Part shown: positions 42,497 through 51,125 of the stretch, piece after piece
Position numbering within the stretch: the stretch's first letter is position 1
Layout of the letters: the number at the start of each line of letters is the position of its first letter
Source: Mucilaginibacter limnophilus
GTDB taxonomy: Bacteria > Bacteroidota > Bacteroidia > Sphingobacteriales > Sphingobacteriaceae
Assembly: GCF_004005815.1 (NCBI RefSeq)
Contig: NZ_SACK01000012.1
Coordinates: 1 to 64,000 of the forward strand
Reading direction: 5' to 3'
DNA length: 64,000 bases
Notes under the pieces: generated by a model
Seen by the model: only the letters and a program-made list of their open reading frames with translations
Database searches by the model: none
Told to the model about the DNA's origin: nothing
Position numbers and translations under genes: made by a program

Positions 42497-45322
42497 TTGG
42501 ATATACAAAAGCAGTTAGAACATATTTTACCGCCGGCACGAATTAAAACGCGACTTATCGACTTATTGTCGTACGCTGCCGATGCTGGTTTTTACAGCCT
42601 TATTCCAAAAGCGGTAGTGCAGCCTGTTAACGAGCAGGAGATAATCAGGCTGTTTCAATTCTCTAACGAGCAGTGTATTCCTATGGTGTTTCGCACGGGC
42701 GGCACAAGCCTTTCGGGGCAGTCGATAACCGATGGTATTTTGGTCGACCTAAGTCAGTATTGGGATAAACTTCAGATTGAAAATGACGGCGATACGGTGC
42801 GTGTACAGCCCGGTATTACCGGCGGTATGGTAAACACTTACCTGAAAAAATATAAACGTAAGATCGGCCCCGACCCTGCAAGTATTAATTCGGCCATGAT
42901 GGGCGGTATCCTGTCAAATAACTCAAGCGGAATGTGCTGCGGTGTGAGTTTAAACTCATACCATACCGTAAAATATATCAGGTTTATTTTACCTGATGGC
43001 AAAAGTTTTAATACGGAAGATCCAACCGATTACGACCGTTTTGCTAAAGAATGTCCCGTACTATTTAATTTACTTTCCTCAATACGAGACAAACTTGCAG
43101 CCGATACAGTACTTAATAACCGCATCCGGAATAAATATCAGATAAAGAATACAGTCGGCTACTCAGTAAACGCGTTTATCGATTTTCAGCACCCGCTGGA
43201 TATTATGGCGCACTTGCTGGTCGGCGCGGAAGGTACGCTGGCATTTATTGCCGAAACGGTGATGAATACTGTACCTGATTACCAGTTCAAGTCGACAGCA
43301 ATGCTCTACTTCCCTGATATTTTTACAGCCTGCCAGGCTCTGGTTCCGTTAAATAATGCCGGTGCGAGGGCTGTCGAACTGATGGACAGGGCTTCGCTGC
43401 ATGCTATTGAAAACATGCCCGACCTGCCTGCGGTAATAAGAGAGTTGCCTGAAAATGCATCTGCTTTGCTGGTTGAATTTCAGGAAGATAACTATGAAAA
43501 GTTAGAGGATAGGGTTAATTACTTTCTGCGGGATGTAGCGCAGCTTTCGCTGCTGCATGCGCCGGTATTTACCTCGAACCCAAAAGAGCAGGAATATTTT
43601 TGGAAAGTACGAAAAGGCCTCTTTCCTTCGGTTGGAGCAGTACGCAAGAGCGGCTCTACGGTAATACTGGAAGACGTTGCTTTTCCGGTAGCAAAACTGG
43701 GTGACGCTATAGTCGACCTGCAGCAGTTGTTTAAAAGATACGAATACATTAATGCCATCATTTTCGGTCACGCGCGCGATGGCAATATCCATTTTTTGAT
43801 AACACCTGAATTCAATTCGCCATCCGAAGTAACACGTTACGATCTGTTTATGAAGGACGTGGTTGATATGGTGGTAAAAAAATATGATGGAGCTTTAAAG
43901 GCCGAACATGGTACCGGCCGCAACATGGCGCCGTTTGTTGAAACTGAATGGGGTGGTGAGATTTACGAGTTGATGAAGCAGGTTAAGCAAGCCGTCGACC
44001 CTAAAAATTTGCTTAATCCCGGTGTTATCATTAATGATGATAAGAATGTTCATATCAAGGATATTAAACCATTGCCTACGGTTGAGCATGAAGTGGATAA
44101 GTGTATCGAGTGTGGTTACTGCGAGCACAAGTGCCCCAGCCGTAACCTAACCACTACGCCCCGCCGACGCATTGTTATCCGTCGTGAGCTGAAAAAAATG
44201 GAGATACGCGGCGACAAGGAAAATCATAAAATACTGCTTAACCAATATCAATACGATGGCATGGACACCTGCGCGGTTGATGGTTTGTGTGCTACAGCAT
44301 GTCCCGTTGATATTAACACAGGTGAGCTCATAAAGCGTCTGCGCCGTGAAAACCATTCGCCGTTCGCAAACAAAACCGCTTTGTGGGTGGCCAAAAACTT
44401 TGGTGTGATGGTTTGGACGGCACGGTTTGCGCTGAAGGCCGGTGCTGTTGTAAACAGCCTATTTGGCAAAAAAGCTATGACCGGCATTACCAGCGGGATT
44501 AAAAAGATCATACCTGTAATGCCGTTATGGACAGATCAGATAGCCTCGCCGCCAAGTTTGCTTCCAATTAAAAGAAAAACAAATATTAGCTCGACTGAAA
44601 AGATTATCTATTATCCAAGCTGTATCTCACGTATGCTGGGCAGTGGTGTAAACGGTAAAAAGAACCTGATGGAAACATTTCTCAGCGTTTCAGAAAAAGC
44701 CGGGATTGAGGTTGAAGTGCCGGAAAATGTGTTCGGAAGCTGCTGCAGTCAGATATTTTCATCGAAAGGTTATAATGACGCCAATAAGTATATGGCTAAC
44801 GTTTTTATCGAACGGATGTGGCAGGCGAGCAAACGCGGAACATTGCGTATAGTGATTGATGTAAGCTCGTGCGCTTATTCTATCAAAAATATGCGGCATC
44901 ATTTGAGCGAAGAAAATCAAGACCGTTTCGATAGGTTGAAAATACTTGACTGTGTTGATTACCTGCACGATATGGTTATGCCTAAGCAGCAATCGGTACA
45001 GAAAAAAGGCTCGATAGTAGTGCACCCGGTATGTTCGCTGCAAAAAATGAACACGCAGGATAAGTTTGTGCATTTAGCCCGCCACTATGCTGAACAGGTT
45101 ACCGTACCCGTACATGCAGGTTGCTGCGGTATGGCCGGTGATCGTGGTTTTTTATTCCCTGAATTAACTACCTCAGCTACCATGCCTGAGGCGCTCGAGG
45201 TAAAGCAGCATAAATATGACGGATATTATTCCTCTACCAAAACATGCGAAATGGCCATGTCGGCAGCGGTTAATGAAAATTACGAGTCGATATTATACCT
45301 GCTTGATGAAGCTGTGAGCTAA
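42497..45322 (+). CDS. FAD-linked oxidase / 4Fe-4S 2-hydroxy-acid dehydrogenase (Dld-type fusion)
   Basis: A 941-residue flavoenzyme of the D-lactate dehydrogenase/glycolate oxidase type. It starts at a TTG codon. Order of parts: FAD-binding PCMH domain (about 40-260; RTGGTSLSGQSITDGILVDL), FAD-oxidase C domain (to about 510), then two [4Fe-4S] clusters (CIECGYCEHKCPS near 535 and CAVDGLCATACPVD near 590), and CCG-type heterodisulfide-reductase-like motifs (FGSCCSQIFSSKGY and GCCGMAGDRG). It oxidises a 2-hydroxy acid and passes electrons to the quinone pool. Here it most likely handles the lactate product of the sugar-acid pathway; the stereochemistry is uncertain. Confidence 0.9.
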   Translation: MDIQKQLEHILPPARIKTRLIDLLSYAADAGFYSLIPKAVVQPVNEQEIIRLFQFSNEQCIPMVFRTGGTSLSGQSITDGILVDLSQYWDKLQIENDGDTVRVQPGITGGMVNTYLKKYKRKIGPDPASINSAMMGGILSNNSSGMCCGVSLNSYHTVKYIRFILPDGKSFNTEDPTDYDRFAKECPVLFNLLSSIRDKLAADTVLNNRIRNKYQIKNTVGYSVNAFIDFQHPLDIMAHLLVGAEGTLAFIAETVMNTVPDYQFKSTAMLYFPDIFTACQALVPLNNAGARAVELMDRASLHAIENMPDLPAVIRELPENASALLVEFQEDNYEKLEDRVNYFLRDVAQLSLLHAPVFTSNPKEQEYFWKVRKGLFPSVGAVRKSGSTVILEDVAFPVAKLGDAIVDLQQLFKRYEYINAIIFGHARDGNIHFLITPEFNSPSEVTRYDLFMKDVVDMVVKKYDGALKAEHGTGRNMAPFVETEWGGEIYELMKQVKQAVDPKNLLNPGVIINDDKNVHIKDIKPLPTVEHEVDKCIECGYCEHKCPSRNLTTTPRRRIVIRRELKKMEIRGDKENHKILLNQYQYDGMDTCAVDGLCATACPVDINTGELIKRLRRENHSPFANKTALWVAKNFGVMVWTARFALKAGAVVNSLFGKKAMTGITSGIKKIIPVMPLWTDQIASPPSLLPIKRKTNISSTEKIIYYPSCISRMLGSGVNGKKNLMETFLSVSEKAGIEVEVPENVFGSCCSQIFSSKGYNDANKYMANVFIERMWQASKRGTLRIVIDVSSCAYSIKNMRHHLSEENQDRFDRLKILDCVDYLHDMVMPKQQSVQKKGSIVVHPVCSLQKMNTQDKFVHLARHYAEQVTVPVHAGCCGMAGDRGFLFPELTTSATMPEALEVKQHKYDGYYSSTKTCEMAMSAAVNENYESILYLLDEAVS

Positions 45323-45421
45323 TCAATTACTTTGATCCTATGCTTTTCATTTAACATTTCTTAACAAATAAGTATTAAACTTTCGTTTCTGCATGTTGTC
45401 AGACATTACAAATTGAGAAAC

Positions 45422-46120
45422 ATGAAGAAATTGATTTTTAGTATGGCTTTAGTGATCGGTTTAGGATCATTAGCCAGTGCGCAAACAAAAGAGCGCAAGC
45501 ATATTGCACCACAACAACGTGCTGAAATAAGAAGTAAAAAGCTTGCCGGTGAATTGAAGCTGACAGCCGATCAGTCTGCCAAAGTAAACGCGATATTGCT
45601 TGCTCAGGCAAATAGTTTGGATAGTTTGAGGACGATCAAGTCAACCGAAAAAGGTGACAAGCGTGCTGCAGTAAGAAACATTATGCAGAATACTGATAAC
45701 CGTTTAAATACAGTACTAACGGCCGATCAGCAAAAAGCCTATGCACAATTAAAAGCTGATGGTAAAAAACGTTTTAAAGATGGTAAAGGGAACTTTAAAG
45801 CTCATGCAAAGAAAACACCTCAGCAACGCGCTGAAATGCTTACCGGCAAACTGAAAGAAAAGCTAAATCTTAGCGCCGATCAAACCACAAAAGTGAATAG
45901 CATACTGCTGGCCCGGGCTTCAAAGGTTGACAGCATCAGGACTGCTAATTCCAGCGCAGATAAGAAACAGAATCGTGGTGCTTTCAAAGGTATATTTAAA
46001 GATACTGACGCGCAATTGAACGCCGTTTTAAACGCCGACCAACAAAAAGCGTATGCCGACTGGAAGGCCGAACACAAAAAGCATTTCAAAAATAAAAGAG
46101 CTGATAAAACACAAGGATAA
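45422..46120 (+). CDS. Exported Spy/CpxP-like protein with internal tandem duplication
   Basis: A 232-residue exported protein. Start at 45422 (MKKLIFSMALVIGLGSLASAQ); a TTG three codons earlier is possible. Two similar units follow: QQRAEIRSKKLAGELKLTADQSAKVNAILLAQANSLDSLR ... LTADQQKAYAQLK and QQRAEMLTGKLKEKLNLSADQTTKVNSILLARASKVDSIR ... LNADQQKAYADWK. Each ends in a basic Lys/Phe-rich stretch. This is the helical periplasmic Spy/LTXXQ pattern of chaperone-like proteins, here duplicated. A terminator follows the gene. Confidence 0.8.
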   Translation: MKKLIFSMALVIGLGSLASAQTKERKHIAPQQRAEIRSKKLAGELKLTADQSAKVNAILLAQANSLDSLRTIKSTEKGDKRAAVRNIMQNTDNRLNTVLTADQQKAYAQLKADGKKRFKDGKGNFKAHAKKTPQQRAEMLTGKLKEKLNLSADQTTKVNSILLARASKVDSIRTANSSADKKQNRGAFKGIFKDTDAQLNAVLNADQQKAYADWKAEHKKHFKNKRADKTQG

Positions 46121-46152
46121 GTTTTTCGTAGGGTGATTATGTTTAGTGAGGG

Positions 46153-46183
46153 GAAGCGGGCTTTAGCCCGCTTCTCTTTTTTT
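46153..46183 (+). terminator. Intrinsic terminator
   Basis: Stem GAAGCGGGCT / AGCCCGCTTC (46153-46162 with 46165-46174) then CTCTTTTTTT. It ends the Spy-like gene; the T-run touches the stop of the convergent epimerase gene. Confidence 0.9.
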
Positions 46184-46985
46184 ATATTAGCGGGACAGTG
46201 AACCGGTAACCTAATGCATTTTCAATATAAATGCTGTTTACTATTTTCCATTCTGAAAGCTGATCGATGAACTCAGGCTTTTCGAGCTTTGATGATTCAG
46301 CAGCCCTAATATAGAACAACGCTTTTTCCGGATGCTGCGGTGAGCAGGCATTGAGCGTATAACCAAAGAAATTTTTTCGGAGGATAGCATTACTTATACC
46401 CAGGCAATCGTCAAGATGAATGAGGTTAACAGGTGCTTTGCCATTAGGTAAGTTCTTTTTTCCGGCGAAAAACCTTCCCGGATCGCGGCCGGGACCAATC
46501 AATCCACCGAAGCGGATGATAGTACTTTTAAACGCTGTAGCCTTCCGTAAAACTTCTTCTGCCTGCCACAATATTTTACCTGATTGCGATATAGGTTCTG
46601 GAGAAGTGTTTTCATCTACCTCACGGTTATGGTCGCCGTAAACACCTGTGGAGCTTATGTAAATTACTTTTTTTATACCGAACTTCCCGGCGGCATCTGC
46701 TATGCGGTCTATCTTATTTACATAACTGTCGCCTTCACCTGATCGGGTTTTAGGCGGTATGGCAATCCACAGTACGTCGCAATCAAAAAAAACGGCATTG
46801 TAGCTTTCCTCTTCTTGTGTGAAGTTTACCAAATATGGCTGTATGCCGTATTGCGTTAATACTTCCAGTTTTTCTGTAGATGTTACAGAGCCTTTTACGA
46901 TGTAGCCACTGCTAACTAACAGTTTTGCCAGTGGCAGCCCGTACCAGCCGCAGCCTAAAATGCTTATTGTTTTAATATCGTCCAT
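46182..46985 (-). CDS. NAD(P)-binding epimerase/dehydratase-like protein
   Basis: A 267-residue Rossmann protein of the extended SDR/NAD-dependent epimerase family. The N-terminal ISILGCGWYGLPLAKLLVSSGY gives the GxGxxG nucleotide site, and VIYISSTGVYGDHNREVDEN contains a Tyr that could be the catalytic residue but without the usual +4 lysine spacing, so the enzyme may be divergent. RFGGLIGPGRDPGRFFAGK follows. It resembles YeeZ-like proteins. The start at 46985 is divergent from the exported two-domain protein, and the substrate is unknown. Confidence 0.8.
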   Translation of the reverse strand: MDDIKTISILGCGWYGLPLAKLLVSSGYIVKGSVTSTEKLEVLTQYGIQPYLVNFTQEEESYNAVFFDCDVLWIAIPPKTRSGEGDSYVNKIDRIADAAGKFGIKKVIYISSTGVYGDHNREVDENTSPEPISQSGKILWQAEEVLRKATAFKSTIIRFGGLIGPGRDPGRFFAGKKNLPNGKAPVNLIHLDDCLGISNAILRKNFFGYTLNACSPQHPEKALFYIRAAESSKLEKPEFIDQLSEWKIVNSIYIENALGYRFTVPLI

Positions 46986-47060
46986 TAAAATGTTAATCTC
47001 TTGTTTGATTAACCTCCGGATATTTAGTTAACTTTATTTACCAATGTAAGCCGCTAAATT

Positions 47061-47801
47061 ATGAAAACTAAACTTAGTATCACCGCCATTTTCCTGTGTA
47101 GCATTGTTGTATTCCTTTCGCTGTCGTCATTAAAAAGTAAACAGCCATCTGTGCAGGAACTTATAGGTGCATGGAAATATGGCACGCCGTCCAATCAAAC
47201 AGTATTAATCAATTCGGCTACTGCCTTTGCTGTTACTACTTACAATTTGCCGGGTAAGAAGTTTATCAGTTCGTATGGTGGCAGCTGGCGGCTTGATGGG
47301 AATACTATGGTCAGGAAGATCGAGTTCAACTCAGCAAATCCGGATGAAGTAGGGAAAGAAATAAGGGTGTCGATAGGGTTATCAGGCGATAAACTTACTG
47401 CCGGTAAGGAGCAGTTTGCCAGATTAGATAACGGCAGACCGGGTGAACTGGCCGGTGCATGGATTATCATCGGTAATTATAAAAATGATGTTTTGCAAAA
47501 GTCACCGGTGATATTTAAGTCGCGCCGAACCATGAAGATATTGTCGGGTACGCGTTTTCAGTGGATCGCTTATGATATCGATAGTAAGAAGCTACTAAAC
47601 TCCGGCGGCGGAACTTATGAAACATCCAACGGAATGTATGGCGAAAGTATTGAGTTTTTCACTAAATCGCCGGAAGGCGTAGGTCGCAGGCTTGAGTTTG
47701 AATATACTTTTGATGGCGATAACTGGCGCCATAAGGGCAAAAGTTCAACCGGTGGCGTCGTAGATGAATGTTGGGTGCGTCGCGAAAGCCTGGAAAAGTA
47801 A
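47061..47801 (+). CDS. Exported protein with two lipocalin-like repeats
   Basis: A 246-residue exported protein with an N-terminal signal/anchor (IFLCSIVVFLSLSSL). The body holds two similar units of about 100 residues: LIGAWKYGTP ... SYGGSWRLDGNTMVRKIEFNSANPDEVGKE and LAGAWIIIGN ... SGGGTYETSNGMYGESIEFFTKSPEGVGRR, each starting with a GAW lipocalin-like motif and running as antiparallel beta strands. I do not know its ligand. The gene is isolated between the epimerase and the hybrid kinase. Confidence 0.75.
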   Translation: MKTKLSITAIFLCSIVVFLSLSSLKSKQPSVQELIGAWKYGTPSNQTVLINSATAFAVTTYNLPGKKFISSYGGSWRLDGNTMVRKIEFNSANPDEVGKEIRVSIGLSGDKLTAGKEQFARLDNGRPGELAGAWIIIGNYKNDVLQKSPVIFKSRRTMKILSGTRFQWIAYDIDSKKLLNSGGGTYETSNGMYGESIEFFTKSPEGVGRRLEFEYTFDGDNWRHKGKSSTGGVVDECWVRRESLEK

Positions 47802-47865
47802 TAGTTAAAAAGTTTATTTATAAGTAACTAACTATCAAAAAAGACTACTATTTTAGTAGCCACTA

Positions 47866-50676
47866 ATGGCTGCTTATCCCAGGTTAACCCCCTATAACCT
47901 TTTAAGTATTCTCATAGCCTTCCTTATGGCTTTTGGGTGGCATATTGCCTGTGCGCAAACTCCCGGCAGTAAGGATCTTTTAAAAAAGCTTCAAAAAATT
48001 AAGGATGCTGATTCATCACGCGTTTACGCTGATCAGTTACTCAAACTTGCCCATGAGCATAACGATAAAGCATTTGAAGCGCAGGTATTAAATTATCGTG
48101 CTTTTAAAGTTTATACCAACGGCGACGAACTGCAGGCACTTGAACTGGCGCGTAAAGCGCATACACTAACTACGCCTGCCGATTCATTTACCTACGTAAA
48201 ATCAGCCACCATGACGGCTTATATGCTAAGTCGCCGTGGTAATGATATTGAAGCGCTAAAAACAGCTTTCGATATCTTAAAAAAGGCCGATGCACATGGC
48301 TGGAAAAGCTTATCTGCCGATTGCCGCTTATGTATTGCAGATTTGTATCGTACTATTGATAAGCCACAGCAGGCTTTGCCGTATGCCGAACAGGCTGCCA
48401 GGGATGTTTTAAGCGTACGCGATACGGGGATGTACATTTTTGCTTTGAGTACGTTGTCAAACTTATACTCTAACAGGGGGATGGATACGCCGGTCAATCT
48501 CAACAAGGCAATAGGGTACATGGAGGTTATTCTTAATAAACCTTATGCTGATAAACTAAGCATTTTTGAGCGGGCAAGATACCTGAGTAATCTTGGACGG
48601 TTGTATGAGATATTGAACAAGCTTGAAAAAGCCGAAAAGGTATTACTTGAAGCTATCGATATATGTAGGAAAGGAAAATACCCGGCTATTGAAAAACACG
48701 CGCTTAACGAGCTTACTACAGTAAAAATAGATCAGGGTAAATATCGCGAAGCAATTAAGTATGCCCATGAAGCCCTGGCTGTACAGGCAGACGCGCAAAG
48801 CAGCCGTATTAATCAGCGAAACATTTATCGGCAGTTACGCAGGGCATACGCAGGTTTAAAAAATTACGAAATGGCATTTGAATATGCCGAAAAAGCCACC
48901 GCGCTTAATGATAGCATTCTTGCCCAGGATAAGGCACGAGAGGCCGCCGAACTGTCAGAAAAATACAAACTGGATAAACGACTGGTTGAAACCCAGGCAC
49001 GCACAAAGATTGCCCGCCAGCAACGGAATTTCAGTATTGCGATAGCTGTAATAATTGTTGTAGGCTTGTTTGCTCTTTACAGATGGATAACGTACCGCAA
49101 GAAAAAAGAAGCCGATATGCTGGTACGTGAGCACAAACAGCTGGAGAGGCTTGACAGTATGAAAACCAAATTCTTCGCCAACATCAGTCACGAACTTCGT
49201 ACGCCTTTAACACTGATTATGGGTCCGCTTGACCAGGTAATCAACAATGATCAGTTAAACAGCGAAGAAAAGAAAAAGCACCTGAAAACAGTTTGGCGAA
49301 ACAGTAAAAAGCTGCTCGCTATGGTTAACGAATTGCTGGATTTGGGTAAGATTGAAGCAGGTAAGATGCCGGTAAAAAACTCGTCGGTAAACCTCGCATC
49401 TTTTATCATGACGCTTTACCAGGCGTATGCATCTGCAGCAGAATATAAAAATGTACGATACTCCATTATCAGCAACATCCCTGATGATCTAACAGCTCTT
49501 ATTGATAAAGACAAACTTGAAAAAATAATAAATAACCTGCTGGGCAACGCTGTAAAATTTACACCAGCACAAGGGGCAGTATATGTTAATGCATCTGCCG
49601 AAAATGGAGTACTTAATATAAGCGTAGCCAACAGCGGTACAGGTATACACCCGGACGATTTGCAGCATATTTTTGAACGATATTACCAGGGTAACAGGGA
49701 AGGGGCAATTGCCGAAGGCGGGACAGGCATCGGGCTTGCACTGGCAAAAGAGTTTACCGAATTACTTCAAGGCTCCATAGAAATCGAGAATGATTATAGC
49801 CGGGGGACAGTGTTTAAGATAAACATACCCTATACCGTAGGAAGTGAAGAAGCAATGGCCGAAGAAAAGGCGAGTGGGATTGTTGAAGAAATTCAACTTA
49901 TACCTGTGCCTAATGGTAAGGAAGGCGAAATAATGATAGTAGAAGACCATCCGGAGATGGCGGCTTACATTAGCTCTGTTTTAAATGGTTATTACAAGAT
50001 TATCCGTACTGCTAACGGTATAGAAGCGCTGCAGAAACTACAGGAAATGGAAAAACTGCCTGAGTTGATAGTTTCGGATGTGATGATGCCTGAAATGGAT
50101 GGGTTCACGCTGCTTAAACATCTAAAACAGCATGAAAAGTATTACCGTATACCGGTGGTAATGCTTACAGCGCTTGCTGATGCAAACAATAAATTACTTG
50201 CGCTTAGTACCGGTGTCGACGATTATATCACGAAGCCATTTTTGGGCGAAGAATTACTGGCACGTGTAAATAACCTGATAAAGAATGCAGCACAAAGGTT
50301 TCAGTCTGAAGCTGAGTTTACAGCCATTGAGCCGGTTGAAGAAATTCAGCAATCTCCCGCTGATTTGTTATGGCTTAACGAGGTAGAAAAGTTTGTACGC
50401 AATAATATTGGTAAAACAGATCTAAACTTAAGTATGCTAAGCTATGATATGGCCATAAGCGAACGCCAGCTTAACCGCCGTATAAAAAGTATAACCGGTT
50501 TAACACCCAACAAATATATACGTACTATACGCCTGCAGATAGCGCGTGAGGCTATTGAAAGCGGGAAATATCGTACCGTTGCCGAAATTGCTTATACTGC
50601 AGGTTTCGAAACACCGGCTTATTTCAGTAAGTTATTCAAAGAACATTATAGCAGAGATGTAAATAGTCTTTTATAG
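47866..50676 (+). CDS. Hybrid two-component sensor with TPR input and AraC output
   Basis: A 936-residue one-protein two-component system. Order: signal peptide (to about 35), a TPR-like helical sensor region (about 40-380), one transmembrane span (about 388-405), HisKA with NISHELRTPL (His near 440), HATPase domain (about 560-670, NLLGNAVKFTP and GGTGIGLALAKEF), REC domain with phospho-Asp in SDVMMPEMDG (near 737), and a C-terminal AraC HTH pair (about 838-936). Most such Bacteroidota hybrids sense glycans through beta-propellers; here the input is TPR-like. Its regulon is not evident from the neighbours. Confidence 0.93.
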   Translation: MAAYPRLTPYNLLSILIAFLMAFGWHIACAQTPGSKDLLKKLQKIKDADSSRVYADQLLKLAHEHNDKAFEAQVLNYRAFKVYTNGDELQALELARKAHTLTTPADSFTYVKSATMTAYMLSRRGNDIEALKTAFDILKKADAHGWKSLSADCRLCIADLYRTIDKPQQALPYAEQAARDVLSVRDTGMYIFALSTLSNLYSNRGMDTPVNLNKAIGYMEVILNKPYADKLSIFERARYLSNLGRLYEILNKLEKAEKVLLEAIDICRKGKYPAIEKHALNELTTVKIDQGKYREAIKYAHEALAVQADAQSSRINQRNIYRQLRRAYAGLKNYEMAFEYAEKATALNDSILAQDKAREAAELSEKYKLDKRLVETQARTKIARQQRNFSIAIAVIIVVGLFALYRWITYRKKKEADMLVREHKQLERLDSMKTKFFANISHELRTPLTLIMGPLDQVINNDQLNSEEKKKHLKTVWRNSKKLLAMVNELLDLGKIEAGKMPVKNSSVNLASFIMTLYQAYASAAEYKNVRYSIISNIPDDLTALIDKDKLEKIINNLLGNAVKFTPAQGAVYVNASAENGVLNISVANSGTGIHPDDLQHIFERYYQGNREGAIAEGGTGIGLALAKEFTELLQGSIEIENDYSRGTVFKINIPYTVGSEEAMAEEKASGIVEEIQLIPVPNGKEGEIMIVEDHPEMAAYISSVLNGYYKIIRTANGIEALQKLQEMEKLPELIVSDVMMPEMDGFTLLKHLKQHEKYYRIPVVMLTALADANNKLLALSTGVDDYITKPFLGEELLARVNNLIKNAAQRFQSEAEFTAIEPVEEIQQSPADLLWLNEVEKFVRNNIGKTDLNLSMLSYDMAISERQLNRRIKSITGLTPNKYIRTIRLQIAREAIESGKYRTVAEIAYTAGFETPAYFSKLFKEHYSRDVNSLL

Positions 50677-50821
50677 CTGTTCGTATACGTTTTGTATATA
50701 TCAATGGCAGTTTTATAGGGTTAAATGGCAGTTTTGTTTGTACGTAATAGTTGAATTTTGAAGTATTAATTTTTTCCTAATGAAACTTTTAGTTAACAAA
50801 CCCAAGATATTTTTACCAATT

Positions 50822-50995
50822 ATGGCAACTACCCCTAAGCCACAAGCAAAAATTGCATGCCCGCGATGCGGAAACACACAATGTGAACGTATCCCGCGGA
50901 GTAACATTGTTAAAATGATTTTTCCGGAAAGCACTAAGCACTTTAAATGCGAAAAGTGTTTTAAAAAGTTTTATAAAAGCGTAGGAGAGAAGTAA
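50822..50995 (+). CDS. Small zinc-ribbon protein
   Basis: A 57-residue cytoplasmic protein with two CxxC knuckles, ACPRCGNTQC and CEKCFKKF, forming a zinc ribbon; the basic C-terminus ends KSVGEK. The ATG at 50822 is preferred because the 14 upstream residues (to an ATG at 50780) lack a domain match. A direct repeat AATGGCAGTTTT occurs at 50703-50714 and 50723-50734 upstream. A terminator follows. The role (RNA, DNA or protein binding) is unknown. Confidence 0.75.
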   Translation: MATTPKPQAKIACPRCGNTQCERIPRSNIVKMIFPESTKHFKCEKCFKKFYKSVGEK

Positions 50996-51046
50996 TAGCT
51001 GTCACGAGTTCTATAAATTAAGGTTCTATATTCGATTTTTAATTGT

Positions 51047-51073
51047 AAATGCCCCTTTTGGGGCATTTTTTTT
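51047..51073 (+). terminator. Intrinsic terminator
   Basis: Stem AAATGCCCC / GGGGCATTT (51047-51055 with 51060-51068), TTTT loop, then T-run to 51073. Confidence 0.9.
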
Positions 51074-51125
51074 ATCTTGTACCGCAACTGCTTTACAATA
51101 ATAACTGACCATCAAATTCATCTGC

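Noticed and set aside
47815..47865. CTACTATTTTAGTAG palindrome before the hybrid kinase as an Rrf2 operator
   Set aside because: It shares CTACT and AGTAG with the rrf2 sites by chance; it lacks the GGTAT half and has no link to sulfur genes.
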